Positions 35,558-44,360 of a stretch of 64,000 bases of DNA are shown piece by piece. Both the position numbers and the translations under genes were made by a program. The stretch covers positions 84,445,496 to 84,509,495 of the forward strand of contig OY856186.1 of the NCBI GenBank assembly GCA_963693315.1, read 5' to 3'. The notes under the pieces were generated by a model. It worked only from the letters and a program-made list of their open reading frames with translations, ran no database searches and had not been told where the DNA came from. This stretch comes from Diogma glabrata. Lineage: Eukaryota; Arthropoda; Insecta; Diptera; Cylindrotomidae. Position 1 is the first letter of the stretch. Each line of letters begins with the position of its first letter.

Positions 35558-36184
35558 ATGAATATTTATGAAAATATTTACAACAATAAATGTTTCCTCT
35601 GCACTGAAAAACTGAATTCAGACAAGTTGTTGGTAGAAGCACCCTGCACCCATGTTTTCCATGACAGTTGCATTGCAAAGTGGCTAGAAGAGGAGCCACA
35701 TTGCCCCATTTGTAAAAGAAGCTGTCAAAAGTCTGATGTGCATCTCTTGCCGGAGGATCGACGTCCCTTTTCCCCGATTTCACAAACAAGAAAGAATAAG
35801 GCACAGCCACAAACACCTGTGGTCAATCGGCAACCAGAGTCTCTCGGTGCTATACCTGAGACGTGGATTCGACCAAATACTAGGGCTGAAGAAAAAAGGC
35901 GACAAGCTGAACATGCAGGTGTAAAAGCATCAGAAATTGTCGCTAGTTCGCCAAAAGATAATCATGGAAGACAAGACCAGCCAGCAGATAAATCAGCAAC
36001 GATGATCGATTTTTCCGTGATCCAACAGGCCATGGAAGTAAGCATTCGAAAAAGTATAGAACAGATGCAGAGAGCCTTTGACGAAAAATTTGCGAATCAG
36101 TTACTCTTTTCGGAGGGGGTGAAAACAGCTAGTCACCCACAAAATCCCTCTACATTGTCTATGCATGCACCTAGGGGAAACTAA
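35558..36184 (+). CDS. RING-H2 finger protein, N-terminal extension of Gag
   Basis: The 208-residue ORF opens with a complete C3H2C3 RING-H2 finger. Ligands are C12, C15, C30, H32, H35, C38, C49 and C52, with spacing C-x2-C-x14-C-x-H-x2-H-x2-C-x10-C-x2-C. W42 and P50 are at the positions that usually contact an E2 enzyme. Ubiquitin-ligase activity is the family expectation. The rest is polar and low-complexity, then an amphipathic, coiled-coil-like stretch at about residues 150-185 (VIQQAMEVSIRKSIEQMQ). The ATG has a purine at -3. The stop, TAA at 36182-36184, is in the same frame as the following Gag, and that frame continues open on the far side. So this is most simply the N-terminus of one RING-Gag protein cut by a nonsense mutation. 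A genuine separate ORF or stop read-through is less likely but not excluded. I know of no described element with this arrangement. Confidence 0.85.
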   Translation: MNIYENIYNNKCFLCTEKLNSDKLLVEAPCTHVFHDSCIAKWLEEEPHCPICKRSCQKSDVHLLPEDRRPFSPISQTRKNKAQPQTPVVNRQPESLGAIPETWIRPNTRAEEKRRQAEHAGVKASEIVASSPKDNHGRQDQPADKSATMIDFSVIQQAMEVSIRKSIEQMQRAFDEKFANQLLFSEGVKTASHPQNPSTLSMHAPRGN

Positions 36185-37184
36185 GGACCTCTTCAAAATT
36201 CCAGGAACCTAGGTAATATAAATCCATCCTACGTAGCGAATCCTGCAGCTTATCGTCATCATTCCTTAAACGAGAAACACTCCACCATCATTCGTAGCTG
36301 GAATGTCTCTTTCAGTGGAAGACCAACGGAAATGGAGGTGGGAGAATTTATATATCGAGTGAACACTTTAAATAACATCGCTTTCCCAGGTAGTTATGAT
36401 GCGGTTGTGGCTCATGCTCACTTATTATTCACAGAAAGAGCTTCAGAATGGTATTGGAGATTCCATCACCGTACTCCACGTTTTAATTGGCCCGAACTGT
36501 GTATGGCTCTACGTACTGAGTTTGGTGATCGTAGCACCGATGAAGAAATAAAAGAGAGAATGCGATCCCGTAAACAACGTCAAAATGAGAACTTTGACTC
36601 TATATTTAATGACATTTTGAGGCAAAGTGATCGGCTCAGTGTTCCAATAGCTGATAGAGAATTATTGAATATACTGTTAAACAATCTTCGCAGTGAAATG
36701 CGAAGAGAATTGTGCTACGTTGAGGTATTTACAGTTGAACATCTTCGCGACCTCTGCCGTAAACGGGAAAAAACTTCTAGCGCTGCCACCTCGTAACTTT
36801 GCTCATCGCCCTACACAGACGGTATCCGAAACTGCTCCATCTACATCATATCATTATCCTGCGACTGAGGATACGCTTTATTCATTACCTGCTACTATTC
36901 CTGAATCCAACAACCTATCGCAGATTTCTGATGACCCCGTAATTTCCGATGTCTCAGCTATTCATAATTCCAACGGTCATCGTGAGCCAAACAGAACATT
37001 AATTTGCTGGAACTGCAAGCTAGAAGGACACCGGTTTCAAGATTGTCTACAACCACCTCGACTTTTCTGTTGGAGTTGTGGCAACGAGGGGGTTTACAAA
37101 TCAAATTGCACTAGATGCTATTTAAACAAGACCGGGAGCGTGCAGAACACCCAGTCACGCTCCCAAAAGCCAACCCAATTTTAA
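36185..37184 (+). pseudogene. Gag: capsid-like region and nucleocapsid zinc knuckles
   Basis: The frame is open from just after the TAA at 36182 and includes ATG 36332. It has the retrotransposon Gag pattern: FIYRVNTLNNIAF, then ERASEWYWRF, then W-x2-L...F and the EIKERMRSRKQRQNENF region. This is the protein that would build the particle shell. In an A run near 36770 the frame changes by one base and continues to 37184. There the nucleocapsid has a canonical C-x2-C-x4-H-x4-C knuckle (CWNCKLEGHRFQDC) and a second with valine in place of histidine (CWSCGNEGVYKSNC). The frame change is probably a mutation or homopolymer error. The last 60 bp overlap Pol in the -1 frame. Confidence 0.85.
37121..37164 (+). 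promoter_or_regulatory. -1 ribosomal frameshift signal between Gag and Pol
   Basis: The heptamer T TTA AAC (37121-37127) is in phase with the Gag nucleocapsid frame. After a six-base spacer, GGGAGCGTG (37134-37142) pairs perfectly with CACGCTCCC (37156-37164) across a 13-base loop. Slipping back one base enters exactly the frame of the protease/RT ORF. Heptamer, phase, spacer and stem all fit the standard retroviral type. A downstream pseudoknot was not assessed. Confidence 0.85.
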
Positions 37185-38163
37185 AGTCAAACACCTCACT
37201 TCACTCAAATCCACCTTTAAGAATGCGTTGCCCAGAGGAGTTGGGAAGTAAAACTATTTTGAAGCGAGATTCATCAGCTTGTACTAAATCGTCTATACCT
37301 CATCACTCATTTAAATCACTTGAGCAGAGACTCAAAGAATATATGGCACTAAGAACCAATCTTGGAATTAATGCACTTACAACATCTCGTAAGTATACTC
37401 GTTCAGCATTGCGTATTAGAAATTTCTGGAAGAAACGACGATCCTTTCGGTCATCGATTATATCCTCAATCACATCAGTGAAAGATGATCTCCGCGCTTA
37501 TGCTGAGGTTCAACTTTTAGGCAGCACAAGAGTCGGATTACTAGATAGCGGAGCGTCACTTAGTGTAGTGGGAGGCACTTTCGCACTAGAGCTTCTCCGT
37601 ACCCCAACACTATTTACACGTTCATCGGTAAAAGTTAGAACAGCGGATGGCGCTAGCCAGAAAGTGGTAGGACATCTGAACACTGAGATAAGGTTCCAAG
37701 GTCGGACAAAGTCCCTAGATCTTGTAATTATACCATCTCTCACACAAAACCTCTATCTAGGTATTGACTTCTTTCGGTTGTTCAACCTGTTTCCACCGTT
37801 AACAAATCAGATCCCGAAAAAAACCGAAACCTCGGTAATATGTACTTTGACAGCTGACGAGGAAGGGAAACTGCAAGATGTCATTCAGCTGATTCCGTCT
37901 TTTGCGAAAATGGGATTGGGCAGGACGCATGTATTGACTCATGTTATTGATGTTGGCGATGCAACCCCTATCAAACAACGCCACTATCCAATATCTCCTG
38001 CAGTAGAGAAGTTAATGGGGGAGGAGCTGGACCGCATGTTAGCTCAGGGTATCATTGAGGAATCTGATAGTGACTGGAGCTCGCCAGTGGTCTTAGTTCG
38101 AAAGCCAGGGAAGCTTCGTCTATGCTTAGATTCGCGTAAGGTGAACAGTGTAACGAAAAAAAT
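37128..38163 (+). pseudogene. Pol: aspartic protease and start of reverse transcriptase
   Basis: The Pol frame is open through the frameshift site to 38197. The retropepsin active site is GLLDSGASLSVVGG, near residue 144 of the open frame. It is followed by a segment ending NLYLGIDFFRLF, typical of the protease C-terminal part. The RT N-terminus begins at about residue 275 (THVIDVGDATPIKQRHYP) and reaches LRLCLDSRKVN. In the A run at 38155-38162 the frame changes by one base and the rest of RT continues in another frame. The enzyme would mature Gag-Pol and start reverse transcription in the particle. Confidence 0.9.
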
Positions 38164-38643
38164 GCATACCCCTTACCACAGATCGAAGGAATACTAAGCC
38201 GACTCCCGCAAGCTAATTACATCTCTAGTTTAGACTTAAAGGACGCCTTTTGGCACATTCCCCTGGATGAGGATTCAAAAGAAAAAACAGCGTTCACAGT
38301 CCCAGGCCGTCCTCTTTATCACTTTGTTCGTATGCCTTTTGGTTTGTGCAACTCACCACAGACGATGTCTAAACTGATGGATCGAGTAATACCATCAAGG
38401 TTGAAGACTCAGGTCTTCGTATACCTAGACGATCTTTTAATTGTGACAGATACGTTTGAGTCACATCTTCATATATTAACTGAACTGGCAGGCTGTTTAA
38501 AGAAAGCTAATCTCACAATAAACATTGAGAAGAGCAAATTTCTGCAATCCGAGATCAAATATCTTGGGTATGTCATTAGTAGAGCAGGGATTAACATCGA
38601 CCAGGAGAAAGTTGCAGCAATATCAGAGTTCCCAGTTCCTTAG
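38164..38643 (+). pseudogene. Pol: reverse transcriptase palm
   Basis: The frame entered at 38164 carries SSLDLKDAFWHIPLDEDSKE, then MPFGLCNSPQTM, then the catalytic YLDD (QVFVYLDDLLIVTD), then KSKFLQSEIKYLGYVIS. All three catalytic aspartates are present. An in-frame TAG at 38641-38643 ends it. The same frame resumes immediately afterwards, so the TAG is a point nonsense mutation. Confidence 0.9.
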
Positions 38644-39494
38644 TCAGTGCGCCAGGTTCGTCGATTTTTAGGGATGTCAGGATATTACCGACGGTTTATT
38701 TCCGACTACTCTTCGATTGTGACACCTATTACTGAGTTATTAAAGAAATCCCATGGTAAATTTAAATGGACTGTTGAAGCCGATGCAGCTTTTGTCAATA
38801 TCAAGAAAGCTTTGACTTCAGCGCCAGTGCTGGCCAGCCCAAACTTTTCAGAACCATTCATATTACAGTGTGATGCAAGTAACGATGGAATAGGCTGCGT
38901 GTTGACTCAATTAGGAAAAGATGGCAGTGAACATCCGATTGCATATATGTCTAAGAAATTAAATCCAGCCCAAAGGAACTACTCCACTAGCGAAAAGGAA
39001 TGTCTGGCAGTAGTTCTAGAAATAAAAAAATTTCGAGCGTTCGTTGAAGGGCACCCATTTAAAGTGGTAACCGACCATTCTGGTTTAAAGTGGTTGATGA
39101 GTCAGAAGGATTTATCAGGACGACTGGCGCGCTGGAGTTTGAAACTTCAAGGGTACACCTTTGACATTGAGTACCGAAAAGGCAGTTTAAATATAGTTCC
39201 GGATGCATTGTCAAGAATAAACTTCGTAGACTTGATTGATACCGTGACCGATAACTTTTCCCAAGCAATTGATTTAGATTCACCAGCATTTCAGTCTACC
39301 AAATATCTAGAGTTAATTAAAATCGTCGAGGATGGGAAAGAAGTACTACCAGATTTACGAGTGGAAAAGGGTAGGGCTTATAAGAAAGTTGGATTCACTT
39401 CGTGTTTAGAAGGTGAGCCGTGGAAGCTATGGGTTCCCGAAGAACTAACCCACAACTTGATTGAAATAGCACACGCAGCACCAACGGCAGGGGT
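38644..39494 (+). pseudogene. Pol: RT thumb/connection and RNase H
   Basis: It opens VRQVRRFLGMSGYYRRFI, the usual segment after the palm. RNase H follows with its acidic residues: D in LQCDASNDGIG, E in TSEKECLAVV, D in VVTDHSGLKWL and D in NIVPDALSR. It ends as the first part of the integrase zinc domain (IEIAHAAPTAG). A small deletion at about 39491-39495 shifts the frame there. It removes bases at the position of the second zinc-binding histidine. Confidence 0.9.
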
Positions 39495-40494
39495 GGAGTA
39501 GCTAAAACCTTACATAAGCTACGTCGTTTTTATTTCTGGCCGAGAATGTTGTTCCAAGTACACTCTTTTGTATCCCAATGCAAGATATGTAAAGTAGTTA
39601 AAGCTTCCAACCAAATTTTGCGTGCACCAATGATAGCTCCTCTCAGAACCGAAAGGGTAATGCAACGATTATATATTGACTTACTGGGCCCGCACCCCAG
39701 GACAAAAAATTCTAATATTGGAGTGTTGGTGGTACTAGACCATATTTTCAAAATCGTGTTCCTGTTCCCCCTTCGCAGTTTCACTTCTACTCCAATCTGC
39801 AATCTTCTGGAAAGTCAAGTATTTCATGTGTTTGGTTGTCCAGAGATTGTGGTTTCGGATAACGGAACGCAATTTAAATCCAAGTTATTCCAACAATTCC
39901 TAGCGAAGTATGGTATAAAACACACTCGCACTTCTTTATATTCACCCCAGGCAAATGCTTCCGAGAGAGTGAACAGGAGTGTGCTCGCCGGAATCAGAGC
40001 CTTCTTAAAGGAAGATCACACCAAATGGGATAAAAACTTGAGTGAAATTTCTTGTGCTTTGCGCAGCTCATATTACTCTACCATCGGCTGTTCTCCTTAC
40101 TACGCTTTGTTTGGTCTCCCGATGATCACGCATAGTTCATACTACACTCTACTAAGGAAGTTGGATTGCCTGGAGGAGTCCAGTGACTGTTTAGATCGCG
40201 CTGACACTCTGTCTAACGTTCGAGCGCAATTAAAAGATCTAATAGCAAAAGCTTTTGTGACCAGTGCTGCGCGATACAACCTGGCTGGCCCGTAAAAATT
40301 TGTTCCAACCGGGTGAAACGGTTTTTCGACGAAACTTCATTCTGAGTGATGCAGGCAGAAATGTCTCAGCTAAACTAGCACCGAAATTTGTAGAGGCCAA
40401 AGTACTCCAATTGGTCGGAAATTCATCTCTAGAGCTCGAAGACATAGCGTCCAAACGGGTGGGAATTTATCACACCAAGGATGTGCTGAAATAA
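39495..40494 (+). pseudogene. Pol: integrase
   Basis: The zinc-domain cysteines (CKICK) and all three catalytic acids are visible: D in YIDLLGPHP, D in VVSDNGTQF and E in SPQANASERVNR. This enzyme inserts the DNA copy, in keeping with the 4-bp ACCT duplication. Near 40285 a one-base frame change separates the core from a C-terminal domain (PGETVFRRNFILSD, then AKLAPKFVEAKVL, then GIYHTKDVLK). That C-terminus is common in insect gypsy-type elements. The first zinc histidine is at the end of the previous frame and the second is lost. Confidence 0.9.
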
Positions 40495-40570
40495 CACATG
40501 TTAGGCTTCAGTTTTTATTCCATGCCTAATAAAATTCCACCTTATTAGATCTGATCTAACTGGATCTTTC

Positions 40571-40592
40571 GTGTTATTACAGGTCATTACAG
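40571..40592 (+). promoter_or_regulatory. Candidate splice acceptors for env mRNA
   Basis: GTGTTATTACAG (AG at 40581-40582) and GTCATTACAG (AG at 40591-40592) lie 39-50 bases before the env ATG, with no intervening ATG. Gypsy-type Env is normally made from a spliced RNA. A possible donor (GTAAGT at 33555-33560) lies in the LTR but lacks a consensus AG before it. Tentative. Confidence 0.35.
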
Positions 40593-40630
40593 AATTGCTG
40601 TTACAACGTCACAATAATTAATTTACCATC

Positions 40631-42757
40631 ATGCAGAAGAGTAAAATTCTGACCTTCATCCTAGGTCTAAGCGTATTGGTCCTCCTTGAAGGCAAGGTCA
40701 TACATACAACAGAAGGCAAAATTTGGAAACTACTAGACGCCGAATGCGAGGTACTCATTGACAATACATCTATAAGGGCTAATGAAACCAAACATCTGTT
40801 AGTATATGGCTTATTAACATACAATTGTAGCAAGGAACAAGGTCACATAGTGTCAACGGTGAAATGCCAAGCATGTGGGATATATTGCTCCATTAATGAA
40901 ATCATCCCGGGTTGTACTCAACGTAGAGTACATATTATCGTAGGAATAATCACGAGTATTCTACTCGTGGTAGCGTTGAGTTTGATTTTCAGGAAGTTAT
41001 GCGACAAGTCGTTTGAGTCCCTAGAATATCAGATTTTCAAAAGACAAATTCAAAAACTAGATAATAAGAGACTAAAGAGAACGAACCGCCTAAATGCGTT
41101 ATCATCCTTCAGACTCGTTCCGAGATTCAACTCTCTAAACCCCGAACTGCCACCCAGAGTCAGAGAAAAGGTTAATCGAAGACGATCCGCCATTCGTTTA
41201 GAACATTCCCCGCCTGTAAGAGCAACGCCTCCTCCTTTACCACCCCGCTCACGCACAAATACTGGTGCTCCATTACGTCCAGTCCATGTGCTACTGACCA
41301 TTTGTCTTTTAATTACATGTATAAATAGCTGTGACCAAACCCTATTTTTGGAGTCAACGGGAAGAATATGTTCAAAAGAAAAGTGCCATGCTAGTAATAT
41401 GTATGCGTTTAGTCTAAAGTTTGGAGAGAGCATCTGTTTTCAGGATCGTACAAAAGACGTGTTTAGGTTGAGCATATCCAATTCATATATATTAGACAGA
41501 TATGATCCGCTGTATTTGACCTCCAATTACAAAATACAAATGCTTAGGACTCATTCCGAGTGTAAAGGAGCGGGAAGCTGCTGGAACGGGGCATGTCAAT
41601 TATATGAAAAGAAATGGAGAGACACTGAGTTCAATAACAGTACGATCGTGGGTCAAGGTTGTAACACAAATACCCTAGGGTACGATACGTTATGCTTTTA
41701 CCAAACTTCTTGTACTTGGTACGCCTGGTCGTTAAAGGAAACGGAAGACTACGCTACCGTCTACCAACGGGATAGCTCCATATGGGAAATCGAAATATCC
41801 GTTGAGTACAAAGGTATCATCAGGACGGTGAAACTAAACTCCAACAAGGTAGATTTTGATCTGTCAGACACATCAGATGTTGGTAACGATAAACTGCCCA
41901 TGTTAGTGACTTCACTCATACATGAGAGTTATTACACCTCACAATTCGTGATTAGAGACCGTTCCGTTGTATATGCCGTAGATGCAAATGACCTAAATAC
42001 GTTAACTTCCGGGAAAGTTGGTGATTATCAAATATCATTAGATAATAAGTCTCGAGCGTTCGAAGCCCTGAACGTCCATTGTTCAGCTAGGTCCTGTAGA
42101 GCAGGATGTATTATACCTCAACCCGGGCTCACGCGATTTAGGAAAGATAATTTAAAGACCTGGAAAGAAAAGAAAGTGGTTACTGTTGACGATTCCAAAC
42201 TGTGGGTAAGACGGACTATAATGGCTGTGGCAAACATTATGTTCGGAGACATCGACCTCATGAACCTATATGTTGAGCCTGCTCATTGTCTAATACGCCA
42301 GATTACATCCTATGGGTGTATAGGTTGTAATATGAAACCGTATGTGGTGCTTCAAGCGTACAACATTAAAACCCCCGGAATATTGCCTTTCACTTCAGAC
42401 TGTTCGTTCCAGACCCATTATGTGAGCTGTAATCCTAACCCGTATATTCTGGAACACGACAATACTGAACGGTCGTGCAGTTTGTATATAAAGGGAACGA
42501 ACCAAACGGTCAATATCACCATCCATTACCAATTCGTAGGGGTAGTTAGGGTTCCCACGCCACAGGTGCTAGACTCCACCTTCGGACAAATGACTAAAGA
42601 TTTGCTGACCGCGCCTGAATTTATTAAATCCTTAAGTTTCTCCTTCGCCACCTTTACTCTTGCTACCGTGGTGGTAACCTCTGTCATCCGAGTTTTTAAA
42701 GTCTTATTAGTAAGTAAGTTTAATGGTGAGGTGGAACGGGCTACGGCCCGCAATTGA
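40631..42757 (+). CDS. Envelope glycoprotein with bunyaviral Gn/Gc-like layout
   Basis: An uninterrupted 708-residue ORF with the layout of a two-part glycoprotein precursor. A signal peptide covers residues 1-21. A small Cys-rich ectodomain follows (about 22-99, N-glycosylation sites NTS, NET and NCS). A membrane span is at about 100-120. Residues 121-215 form a basic cytosolic linker with a proline-rich PPPLPPR motif. A second hydrophobic signal is at 217-232, then a large Cys-rich ectodomain (about 234-665). The final membrane span is near 669-690, with a short basic tail. In the large ectodomain, cysteines 311, 317, 322, 344, 355 and 361 cluster with Gly and aromatics (GQGCNTNTLG, CFYQTSCTWY). 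The cluster resembles the fusion-loop region of phlebovirus-like class II Gc proteins. There is no furin site plus fusion peptide of the baculovirus-F-type insect Env. Phlebovirus-like Env is known in some nematode LTR elements. Membrane-fusion function is an inference from layout and motif style, not an alignment. Confidence 0.75.
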   Translation: MQKSKILTFILGLSVLVLLEGKVIHTTEGKIWKLLDAECEVLIDNTSIRANETKHLLVYGLLTYNCSKEQGHIVSTVKCQACGIYCSINEIIPGCTQRRVHIIVGIITSILLVVALSLIFRKLCDKSFESLEYQIFKRQIQKLDNKRLKRTNRLNALSSFRLVPRFNSLNPELPPRVREKVNRRRSAIRLEHSPPVRATPPPLPPRSRTNTGAPLRPVHVLLTICLLITCINSCDQTLFLESTGRICSKEKCHASNMYAFSLKFGESICFQDRTKDVFRLSISNSYILDRYDPLYLTSNYKIQMLRTHSECKGAGSCWNGACQLYEKKWRDTEFNNSTIVGQGCNTNTLGYDTLCFYQTSCTWYAWSLKETEDYATVYQRDSSIWEIEISVEYKGIIRTVKLNSNKVDFDLSDTSDVGNDKLPMLVTSLIHESYYTSQFVIRDRSVVYAVDANDLNTLTSGKVGDYQISLDNKSRAFEALNVHCSARSCRAGCIIPQPGLTRFRKDNLKTWKEKKVVTVDDSKLWVRRTIMAVANIMFGDIDLMNLYVEPAHCLIRQITSYGCIGCNMKPYVVLQAYNIKTPGILPFTSDCSFQTHYVSCNPNPYILEHDNTERSCSLYIKGTNQTVNITIHYQFVGVVRVPTPQVLDSTFGQMTKDLLTAPEFIKSLSFSFATFTLATVVVTSVIRVFKVLLVSKFNGEVERATARN

Positions 42758-42919
42758 TTTGATGGACCCACTGCATAACTATCTACCAATGATATAAAAT
42801 TTTAGCTTATTTCTTTCTCTAAATCTGATTTAAATATCTTTTCTTCTAGTACGTTCCACTTAATGGGATTTCCTCTTTCAGATCAAAGCAGCTGTATGCT
42901 GTAGCTATCTGTTCTGTGT
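42758..42919 (+). other. Env 3' untranslated region before the LTR
   Basis: 162 bases from the env stop to the 3' LTR. No convincing polypurine tract is seen directly before TGTTAGG. GATCAAAGCAG at about 42882 is the only short purine-leaning stretch. Confidence 0.5.
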
Positions 42920-44360
42920 TGTTAGGAAATAAAAATCCCCTTTATCCCTATTACGTGTTACCCTATGGTAACAACCGTTCTCACACCATCGTCACTTGCA
43001 TTTTTTAAATCCAGTCCAAAACCTTCGTGTTCTTATTTCTTTTATTATTTCAAAATTTTTCTCATGATATATGAAGTTTTCATGGACAATTACCTCAACG
43101 GTGATATTTGAATAAAATAACCTTCGTTGTTCCTATTCCAGTCTGCAAGTGGCGGAAATGGTTTTCTATTTCCATAAAATTATAAAATTTGTATGAGTTT
43201 TTTCCCATCAAAAACTGCAACACTTGCCATTTTTTTCGTTTTTTTTTTCCTCAAAATCATAAACTTAGAAAAATAGAAAAATTCAGTTGGGAGTGAACTA
43301 GACTGATGGTTAGAGATTCTTATCTGATTGTTAATTAAAAATAATGAGTTGTGTACTCCTAAATTAATTTTGTGGTTAAGTAGTAAAATTCTGTAAAGAA
43401 TTATCCAAAAAAAAAAAGTTCTAAGTTTGAATAAATATTAATTGGAAACTTAAAGTGGATAAATTTTGAAAAAAAAAAAAAAAAAATTTAAAACTATTTT
43501 AGTTTTGTAATGAAAACCTTCAATTTTGATAAGAATGTTTAACATTTAAATTGTAGGAAAATTTATTATTGAGAAGAAAAAAATTTATTTTAATGTTAAA
43601 GAAGTATTGATTAATAAATATTAAGTGGATAAATTTTAGAATAAAAGAAAAAGGTTACCATTTGGAATTGTGAATATAATATGTAAAGTCTGAGTTAAAT
43701 AATAAATCGTGATATAACGTTTTTTTTAAGATTGATAATAGTGGCTAAAAGATTTTAAGGTTTGGGATAAAAATATCCCCATTTTATAAAATACCAAACG
43801 AAGAAATTATTTTTCGTTATCTTAAATGGACTAGAATTAATTGTTTAGTGGATAAGCCTATAAAAATAAGAACTAAACTAAAGATACATATAAATGGCAC
43901 CGTTTTAATTATTATCAAAATTTGTTAAAATATAAAGTCAATAAAAAGTGAAAAAGACAGATTTTGGTGTGAAGTATTTTATTTCTACGAGAATTGATCA
44001 AAAAAATTGAGATAAAATTAGTACGAATGTCATAAAGATTATACGAACCAATTGCTAACCAGCCCGGAGCAAGCCGACTAAGGAACCTCTACATTACTAA
44101 GTGTAAGTAATAATATTTAGTTCTTTTTGGTGTTTGTTGTTATGGTTGTTCCTTTAACGATACGGAAATGAGAGTATGAAATGAAGATAGGTAGTATCTC
44201 GAAAATGGTTTATTAAACTCAAAACATACGGTTGTGTGTGTGTGGATCGGGGCATGGGCAAGTCCAGGAAATCCCAAAGATGATTGGGGTCTTCAACCCT
44301 CTACCGGCACTTTTGATGTATGTTTCAAAGGAATAGCTTCCGCTATCCCCAGCTATTACA
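42920..44360 (+). repeat. 3' LTR (1441 bp)
   Basis: Same ends as the 5' LTR (TGTTAGG...GCTATTACA). It lacks about 20 bp present in the other copy near 32825, has a shorter T run near 43240 and shows about ten substitutions by eye. It is followed by the ACCT duplication and LINE sequence. Confidence 0.95.

Larger units (their letters stand above)
32348..44360 (+). mobile_element. Ty3/gypsy-type endogenous retrovirus-like element with RING-Gag and Gn/Gc-like Env
   Basis: A 12-kb element flanked by ACCT target duplications (32344-32347 and 44361-44364). The order is 5' LTR, primer site, 1.7-kb leader, RING-Gag, -1 frameshift signal, protease, reverse transcriptase, RNase H, integrase, Env, 3' LTR. 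RT-RNase H-integrase order and a 4-bp duplication are typical of Ty3/gypsy elements. The LTRs differ by roughly ten substitutions and a few indels, so the insertion is recent. Even so, gag and pol carry two stop codons and four frame changes, while env is open throughout. No clear polypurine tract precedes the 3' LTR. The copy cannot be autonomous as assembled, unless some indels are sequencing errors (two lie in A runs). Confidence 0.95.

Noticed and set aside
36182..36184. TAA between RING and Gag as a programmed read-through stop
   Set aside because: The context (TAA GGA) lacks a known read-through motif and no stable structure was noticed; kept only as an alternative.
36765..36780. A run in Gag as a second programmed frameshift site
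   Set aside because: The phase is not X XXY YYZ and the shift needed is +1, so a one-base indel in a homopolymer is simpler.
42860..42919. Polypurine tract before the 3' LTR
   Set aside because: No convincing purine run ends at the LTR start; not annotated.
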